Shown here piece by piece: positions 59,674 to 64,000 of a stretch of DNA of 64,000 nucleotides. The stretch lies in contig DIBU01000013.1 in NCBI GenBank assembly GCA_002416125.1, forward strand, positions 173,687-237,686. The letters run 5' to 3'. Under the pieces are notes generated by a model that made no database searches, had not been told where the DNA came from, and was given only the letters and a program-made list of their open reading frames with translations. Within the stretch, counting starts at the first letter, position 1, and every line of letters starts with the position of its first letter. The position numbers and the translations under genes are program-made. The DNA comes from Halieaceae bacterium UBA5044 (lineage in GTDB: Bacteria > Pseudomonadota > Gammaproteobacteria > Pseudomonadales > Halieaceae).

Positions 59674-60702
59674 TCAGTCCTCCCAGTTCAGTACGACTTT
59701 GCTCGCTTCCCCCGAGCTCATGACATCAAAGCCCTGTTGAAAGTCGCGGAAGCTCATGCGGTGGGTGATAACCGGAGAGATATCCAGCCCGGACTCGATC
59801 ATCACCGACATCTTGTACCAGGTTTCGTACATCTCGCGACCGTAAATCCCCTTCAGGGTGAGCATGTTGAAAATCACCGTGTTCCAGTCGACGGCGGTGT
59901 TTTCGCTGGGAATGCCGAGCATGGCCACCTTGCCGCCGTGGCACATGTTGGCCAGCAGGTCGCGGAAGGCCTGGGGGTTACCGGACATTTCCAGGCCCAC
60001 GTCGAACCCCTCGTCCATACCCAGTGACTTCTGGACCTCGGCAATGCTCTCCCGGCTCACGTTGACCGTGCGGGTGGCACCCAGGGTGGCCGCCAGCTGC
60101 AGGCGCTTGTCGATGACATCGGTGATCACCACATGGCGCGCGCCGGCGTGTTTGCAGACGGCCGCCGCCATGGCGCCGATGGGGCCGGCACCGGTAATGA
60201 GGACGTCTTCGCCGAGCAGGTCGAATTGCAGCGCGGTGTGTACCGCATTGCCGAAAGGGTCGAAGAGGGCAGCTACATCGAGATCAATGCCGGCGGAATG
60301 CTCCCACACGTTGGACATGGGGAGCGCCATGTACTCGGCAAACGCGCCGGAGCGGTCGACACCGATGCCGCTGGTTTTTGCACACAGGTGGCGTCTGCCC
60401 GCCATGCAGTTGCGGCAGCGACCGCAGACCACGTGGCCCTCGCCAGAGACGATCTGGCCGGGGCGGAAATCGACCACGTTCGAGCCCACAGCAACAATCT
60501 CGCCCACGAATTCATGGCCGACGATCATGGGTACCGGCACCGTTTTCTGGGCCCAGGTGTCCCAGTGGTAGATGTGCATGTCGGTGCCGCAGATGGCGGT
60601 GCGCTTGACCTTGATCAGCACATCGTTGATGCCGAACGCGGGCTCGGGAACCTCTTCCAGCCAGAGGCCGGGACGGGCTTCTTTCTTGACCAGTGCTTTC
60701 AT
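59674..60702 (-). CDS. tdh: L-threonine 3-dehydrogenase
   Basis: A zinc alcohol-dehydrogenase family enzyme that oxidises L-threonine to 2-amino-3-ketobutyrate with NAD. 342 residues. Catalytic zinc site C38 (ICGTDMHIYHWD) and H63-E64 (GHEFVGE). Structural zinc cysteines in CGRCRNCMAGRRHLC. NAD loop ITGAGPIGAMAAAVCKHAGA. It is the first gene of tdh-kbl and divergent from an XRE-cupin regulator. Confidence 0.97.
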   Translation of the reverse strand: MKALVKKEARPGLWLEEVPEPAFGINDVLIKVKRTAICGTDMHIYHWDTWAQKTVPVPMIVGHEFVGEIVAVGSNVVDFRPGQIVSGEGHVVCGRCRNCMAGRRHLCAKTSGIGVDRSGAFAEYMALPMSNVWEHSAGIDLDVAALFDPFGNAVHTALQFDLLGEDVLITGAGPIGAMAAAVCKHAGARHVVITDVIDKRLQLAATLGATRTVNVSRESIAEVQKSLGMDEGFDVGLEMSGNPQAFRDLLANMCHGGKVAMLGIPSENTAVDWNTVIFNMLTLKGIYGREMYETWYKMSVMIESGLDISPVITHRMSFRDFQQGFDVMSSGEASKVVLNWED

Positions 60703-60735
60703 GGGCGACTACACCATAATGGAAATTATCCGGTA

Positions 60736-60778
60736 TAGTAGAGATCTGGAATCCCAGATACAAGAATATTCTCTACTA
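60736..60778. promoter_or_regulatory. Nested palindromes between tdh and XRE-cupin regulator
   Basis: TAGTAGAGA (60736-60744) and TCTCTACTA (60770-60778) form a perfect 9-base inverted repeat. Within it ATCTGG (60744-60749) and CCAGAT (60754-60759) form another. The 89-base gap must hold both divergent promoters, so a regulator bound here could control both genes. Confidence 0.6.
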
Positions 60779-60791
60779 AACTGGAAATCGT

Positions 60792-61364
60792 ATGTCGAAA
60801 TCCTCTCTCGATCCGGCCAGCAAGGTACTTTGCGAACGCGTGACGGAGCTTCGCCAGGCGCACGGATTCACCCTCGACCAGTTGGCCGCCGCCTCCGGGG
60901 TCAGCCGCTCCATGTTGAGCCAGATCGAGCGCGGGCAGGCCAACCCGACGCTGGCGGTGACCTTCCGCATTGCACAGGCCTTTGGTCTGAGTATAGGCGA
61001 ACTGGTGGATGATCCCCTGGCCAGCGGTTTGATTGAAGTGGTGCGCGCGAACGACCCCTCCAGCCTGTTTCGCGCCGACAGCGAGTGCCAAATTCGCACA
61101 CTGTCGCCCCTGCACATGGAAAAGCACGTGGAGTTCTATGAACTGCAGCTGCAGCCGGGTGCCAGTCTGGACAGTTCGGCACACTTCAGCGGCACGCGGG
61201 AGTTGCTGACACTCTCGGCTGGCGCGGCGCTGGTTGTGGCGGGAGCCACCGAGTGTCGCCTGGACAGCGGTGATTCGGCCCACTACCGCGCGGATGTGGA
61301 GCACAGCATCCGGTCACTGGGCGATGAGCCCCTGCGCGGCTACCTGGTCGTGACCTACAAGTAG
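60792..61364 (+). CDS. XRE-family regulator with C-terminal cupin domain
   Basis: 190 residues: a lambda-repressor-like HTH (residues about 15-70: LRQAHGFTLDQLAAASGVSR, SMLSQIERGQANPTL) joined to a cupin sensor domain (about 115-188: FYELQLQPGASLDSSAHFSG). Proteins of this design commonly control amino-acid or polyamine catabolism and sense small metabolites. Being divergent from tdh-kbl, it probably responds to threonine, glycine or 2-amino-3-ketobutyrate. The ligand is inferred only from context. Confidence 0.88.
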   Translation: MSKSSLDPASKVLCERVTELRQAHGFTLDQLAAASGVSRSMLSQIERGQANPTLAVTFRIAQAFGLSIGELVDDPLASGLIEVVRANDPSSLFRADSECQIRTLSPLHMEKHVEFYELQLQPGASLDSSAHFSGTRELLTLSAGAALVVAGATECRLDSGDSAHYRADVEHSIRSLGDEPLRGYLVVTYK

Positions 61365-61506
61365 CGGCCCGGCCTGCGCGGCGCGGCCTAACTACATAAA
61401 CCCGGTTGGGGTGGTCGGGGGTGGGGCGGTGCGCCAGCATGCATTGCGCGGAGGCTTCTGTTATATCGGGTGCAACGATACCAACAAAGACGAACAGGAG
61501 TGGGCC

Positions 61507-62349
61507 ATGCAGGATCTCGATTTCACAGGCAAGATCGTACTGGTAACCGGCGGCGGTGCGGGCATCGGTCGCGCCATCGTTGAGGCGTTTGCGACGCGCG
61601 GGGCCCGACTGGTGGTGGCGGAGATCAATGCCGAGCGCTGTGCTGACTTGCGGGAGGCCCTGGATGCCAGCGCGACCGATGCACTGGTCTCCAATACCGA
61701 CGTCTGCGACTGCGCGGCGGTCGACGCCCTGATGGCTGAGGTGCAGGCGCGTTTCGGCGGGCTCGATGTGCTGGTCAATAACGTTGGCGACTTCCTCGGT
61801 CTCATCAAGCCCTTCGCCGCCTGTACCGATGAGGATCTCGAGCGACTCTACGCCGTTAACCTGAAGCATATCTTCACCGTGACGCGTGCTGCGATACCGC
61901 TGTTGCAGTCGCGTGGACGGGGCGGCAGCATCATCAGTATCTCCTCCATCGAGGCCTTCCGCGGCATTCCCATGGTGACCACCTATTGCGCCTTCAAGCA
62001 CGCGATTACCGGGTTCACCCGCAGCCTGGCGCTGGAGCTGGGACCGGATGGTATTCGCGTCAACGCGATTGCGCCTGAAACTACCGAGACCGATCAGGTG
62101 CGTCCATCCGAACTGATCGCCCCTGAGCATCAGGCGCACGTCCGGCGCTGGATACCGCTGGAGCGCTTCGGCAGGCCACAGGATGCCGCAGGCTGTGCAT
62201 TGTTCCTCGCCTCCGAACTGTCTGCCTGGGTCACGGGCACGACGATAAACCTTGATGGCGGTGCGCTCGCGGCGGCGGGCTGGTATCGTGACCCCAATGA
62301 CCTGTGGACCAATGTGCCGGTGGTGTCCGGCAACGGTTTCAATTTCTGA
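61507..62349 (+). CDS. SDR-family oxidoreductase
   Basis: 280 residues with the classical TGGGAGIG nucleotide loop, NNVG, the catalytic serine in SISSIEAF and Y-x3-K in TTYCAFKHA. The C-terminal 30 residues (AAAGWYRDPNDLWTNVPVVS) extend past the usual end. AGGAG lies six bases before the ATG at 61507. It is separated from purU by 44 bases and may be cotranscribed with it. Substrate unknown. Confidence 0.87.
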   Translation: MQDLDFTGKIVLVTGGGAGIGRAIVEAFATRGARLVVAEINAERCADLREALDASATDALVSNTDVCDCAAVDALMAEVQARFGGLDVLVNNVGDFLGLIKPFAACTDEDLERLYAVNLKHIFTVTRAAIPLLQSRGRGGSIISISSIEAFRGIPMVTTYCAFKHAITGFTRSLALELGPDGIRVNAIAPETTETDQVRPSELIAPEHQAHVRRWIPLERFGRPQDAAGCALFLASELSAWVTGTTINLDGGALAAAGWYRDPNDLWTNVPVVSGNGFNF

Positions 62350-62393
62350 CTGCCGCGTCCAGGGCGTAAACCCGATAGACAACGAGGACTTCC

Positions 62394-63269
62394 GTGACTG
62401 ATTCAACACCGGGCGCCGCGCCGCGCGCCTACATCCTGTCGTTCCAGTGTCCAGACCGGCTGGGCGTTGTGGCTCGCTACTCCCAGCTGTTTCTCGAGGC
62501 CGGTGCCTTCATCACGGAGATCTCCAATTTCAGCGACCCGGTCAGCAACACCTTCCATTTGCGCTGCGTCTTCGATGACCGCGTCATGACGGTGCCCTAT
62601 ACCGAGTTCTGCCGCCGCTTTGCGCTGCTGGCGGACGATATGGGCATGCAGTACCGCTTGCGCCCCGCCGACGACCTGCCGCGGGTACTGCTTGCCGTGT
62701 CCCGTTACGACCACTGCCTGGTGGCCCTGCTCACGAAGTGGCGCGCCGGTGCGTTACCCGCGACGCTGGTGGGTGTGGTGAGCAACCACGAGGATTGCCG
62801 TGAGCTGGTCGAGTGGTACGGCCTGCCCTACCACTACCTGCCGGTGACCCCGGAGCACAAGGCGGAGCAGGAAGCGCAGCTGCTCCAGGTGTTCCGCGAG
62901 GAGGAGGCGGACCTGCTGGTGCTGGCGCGCTACATGCAGATTCTTTCCGATGCGCTGTGTGCCGAGCTCGCGGGCCGCGCGATCAACATCCACCATTCCT
63001 TCCTCCCCGGTTTCAAGGGCGCCCGGCCTTATCACCAGGCTTATGACCGCGGGGTGAAGGTCATCGGTGCCACGGCCCACTATGTCACCCGCGACCTCGA
63101 TGAAGGGCCGATCATTGCCCAGGAGGTCAAGGCAATCGACCACCAGGTGTCGGTAGAGCAGATGATTCATCTCGGTCACGACACCGAGGCCACGGCGCTC
63201 TCCCACGCCGTGCGACTGCATTGCGAGGAGCGTGTGCAGCTGAACGGTCAGCGCACGGTGATTCTGTAG
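62394..63269 (+). CDS. purU: Formyltetrahydrofolate deformylase
   Basis: Hydrolyses 10-formyl-THF to formate and THF, balancing the one-carbon pool. 291 residues: an N-terminal ACT domain (about 12-85: LSFQCPDRLGVVARYSQLFL) and a formyltransferase domain (95-275) with catalytic N198, H200 and D236 (INIHHSFLPGFKGARPYHQA, DLDEGPIIAQE). The start is GTG. Position near tdh-kbl makes sense, since glycine breakdown feeds one-carbon folates. Confidence 0.94.
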   Translation: MTDSTPGAAPRAYILSFQCPDRLGVVARYSQLFLEAGAFITEISNFSDPVSNTFHLRCVFDDRVMTVPYTEFCRRFALLADDMGMQYRLRPADDLPRVLLAVSRYDHCLVALLTKWRAGALPATLVGVVSNHEDCRELVEWYGLPYHYLPVTPEHKAEQEAQLLQVFREEEADLLVLARYMQILSDALCAELAGRAINIHHSFLPGFKGARPYHQAYDRGVKVIGATAHYVTRDLDEGPIIAQEVKAIDHQVSVEQMIHLGHDTEATALSHAVRLHCEERVQLNGQRTVIL

Positions 63270-63271
63270 CG

Positions 63272-63283
63272 GCGGCGCGCCGC
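63272..63283. other. GC palindrome between purU and the convergent SDR
   Basis: GCGGCGCGCCGC is a 12-base perfect palindrome filling most of the 15-base gap between the two convergent stop codons. It is possibly a short terminator-like hairpin, without a T-run. Confidence 0.3.
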
Positions 63284-63284
63284 G

Positions 63285-64000
63285 TCAGGGCTTCCAGGGC
63301 ACGCCGTTGATGTGCCCGCCGCCGTCCACGTAGAGGGTGTTGCCGGTGAGGTAACGCGATCCTTCGCTGGCGAGGAACAGCACCACCGGCGCAATGTCTT
63401 CCTCGGGGTCCCCGCTGTAGCCCATGGGGATCATCTTCTGAATGCCGGCCATCATTTCCGGCATCTCCGCCATGCGCGCACGGAACGCCGGAGTCGCTGC
63501 GCCCGGGCACACCGCGTTGCAGGTGATGCCGTCCTTGCCCCACTCGACGGCGGCGGTGCGGGTCAGGGTGCGAACCGCCTCCTTGGCACAGTTGTAGTCA
63601 ACCGTACCGGCATGGGCATTGACGCCATTGAGCGAGCACATGTTGATGACACGTCCCCAGCGCTGTGCGGCCATCACTGGATACACCGCCTGCATGGCGG
63701 CCGCGACGGCATGAAACCCCGCCATCATTGAACCCTGCAGGCGATCATCACTGATGCCGCTCACCGTGGTGCCGGCGCTGCCGGTGGGGTAGGCGTTGTT
63801 GACCAGTACATCCACACGACTGAAGGCGTCCAGCGCCTGATTGACCATCGCGCGCACGCTGGCCAGATCACGTATATCGGTTTCGATGAAGAGCCCCTTG
63901 CCGCCCAGGGCGGGTAGCGCGTCGGCGACAGCCTGGCCCCTGTCGCGGTCGATTTCGGCGACGACTACCGTCCAGCCATGGCGGGCGAAGACGCGAGCCA
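63285..64000 (-). CDS. SDR-family oxidoreductase (5' end outside window)
   Basis: The frame stays open from the window edge to 63285, 238 residues. The first visible residues are ARVFARHGWTVVVAEIDRDR, the first beta strand after the missing Gly-rich loop, so only about 20 residues are lost. Later motifs are DVLVNNAYP, the catalytic serine in INMCSLNG, Y-x3-K in VDYNCAKEA and the C-terminal LTGNTLYVDGGGHI. Its substrate is unknown. Confidence 0.85.
   Translation of the reverse strand, partial: ARVFARHGWTVVVAEIDRDRGQAVADALPALGGKGLFIETDIRDLASVRAMVNQALDAFSRVDVLVNNAYPTGSAGTTVSGISDDRLQGSMMAGFHAVAAAMQAVYPVMAAQRWGRVINMCSLNGVNAHAGTVDYNCAKEAVRTLTRTAAVEWGKDGITCNAVCPGAATPAFRARMAEMPEMMAGIQKMIPMGYSGDPEEDIAPVVLFLASEGSRYLTGNTLYVDGGGHINGVPWKP

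Noticed and set aside
1..64000. tRNA, rRNA, CRISPR arrays, IS elements, integrases, att sites
   Set aside because: No T-loop/anticodon patterns, spaced direct repeats, transposase or integrase motifs were seen on either strand.

Overview
The window is a contiguous stretch of a high-GC gammaproteobacterial chromosome. Gene order (map, rpsB-tsf-pyrH-frr-uppS-cdsA-dxr-rseP-bamA-skp-lpxD-fabZ-lpxA-lpxB-rnhB-dnaE), the Fe superoxide dismutase, the Pseudomonas-like LpxA acyl ruler and the mix of acyl-CoA, SDR, sulfotransferase and DUF1214 genes suggest a marine gammaproteobacterium, perhaps of the Halieaceae (OM60/NOR5) or a relative. That family placement is an inference from gene content only. 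I see no tRNA, rRNA, CRISPR array, IS element, prophage or integrase. Layout: bases 1-1860 carry glnD (3' part outside the window) and map on the minus strand, divergent from a long core block (2250-20325, plus) for translation, undecaprenyl, phospholipid and isoprenoid synthesis, outer-membrane protein assembly, lipid A synthesis and DNA replication. Its first gene, rpsB, has a promoter with a GC-rich discriminator and a folded leader that may bind S2. The accA gene that often follows dnaE is absent from the window. In its place are an SDR, an MFS carrier, a luciferase-like oxidoreductase and a LuxR-type regulator (20478-24734), then DUF1244, a small unknown gene and an RND efflux pair. From 29964 to 42479 lie mainly amino-acid and envelope genes: a class V aminotransferase divergent from an Lrp/AsnC regulator, sodB, fadE, metY, sstT-phzF, a lytic transglycosylase with an unknown N-terminal region, and an HExxH peptidase. 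The clearest regulated module is 43164-48588: an AdoCbl-type cobalamin riboswitch, with a hairpin that can hide the Shine-Dalgarno sequence, precedes btuB-cobO-btuC-btuD-btuF on the minus strand. Together these genes take up cobalamin or corrinoids (BtuB, BtuF, BtuCD) and adenosylate them (CobO). After it come DUF501, an xdhC-mocA pair with no molybdenum hydroxylase nearby, aroG, a metzincin-like lipoprotein and a sulfotransferase-DUF1214 pair. The last 7 kb holds two divergent regulator/target pairs with clear operator candidates: nitronate monooxygenase/PadR with twin ATGCAA-N4-TTGCAT palindromes, and tdh-kbl (threonine to glycine plus acetyl-CoA) opposite an XRE-cupin regulator with nested palindromes. 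An SDR, purU and a truncated SDR end the window. No wholly new system is evident. The strongest leads are the regulatory sites and a few domain combinations of unknown role.
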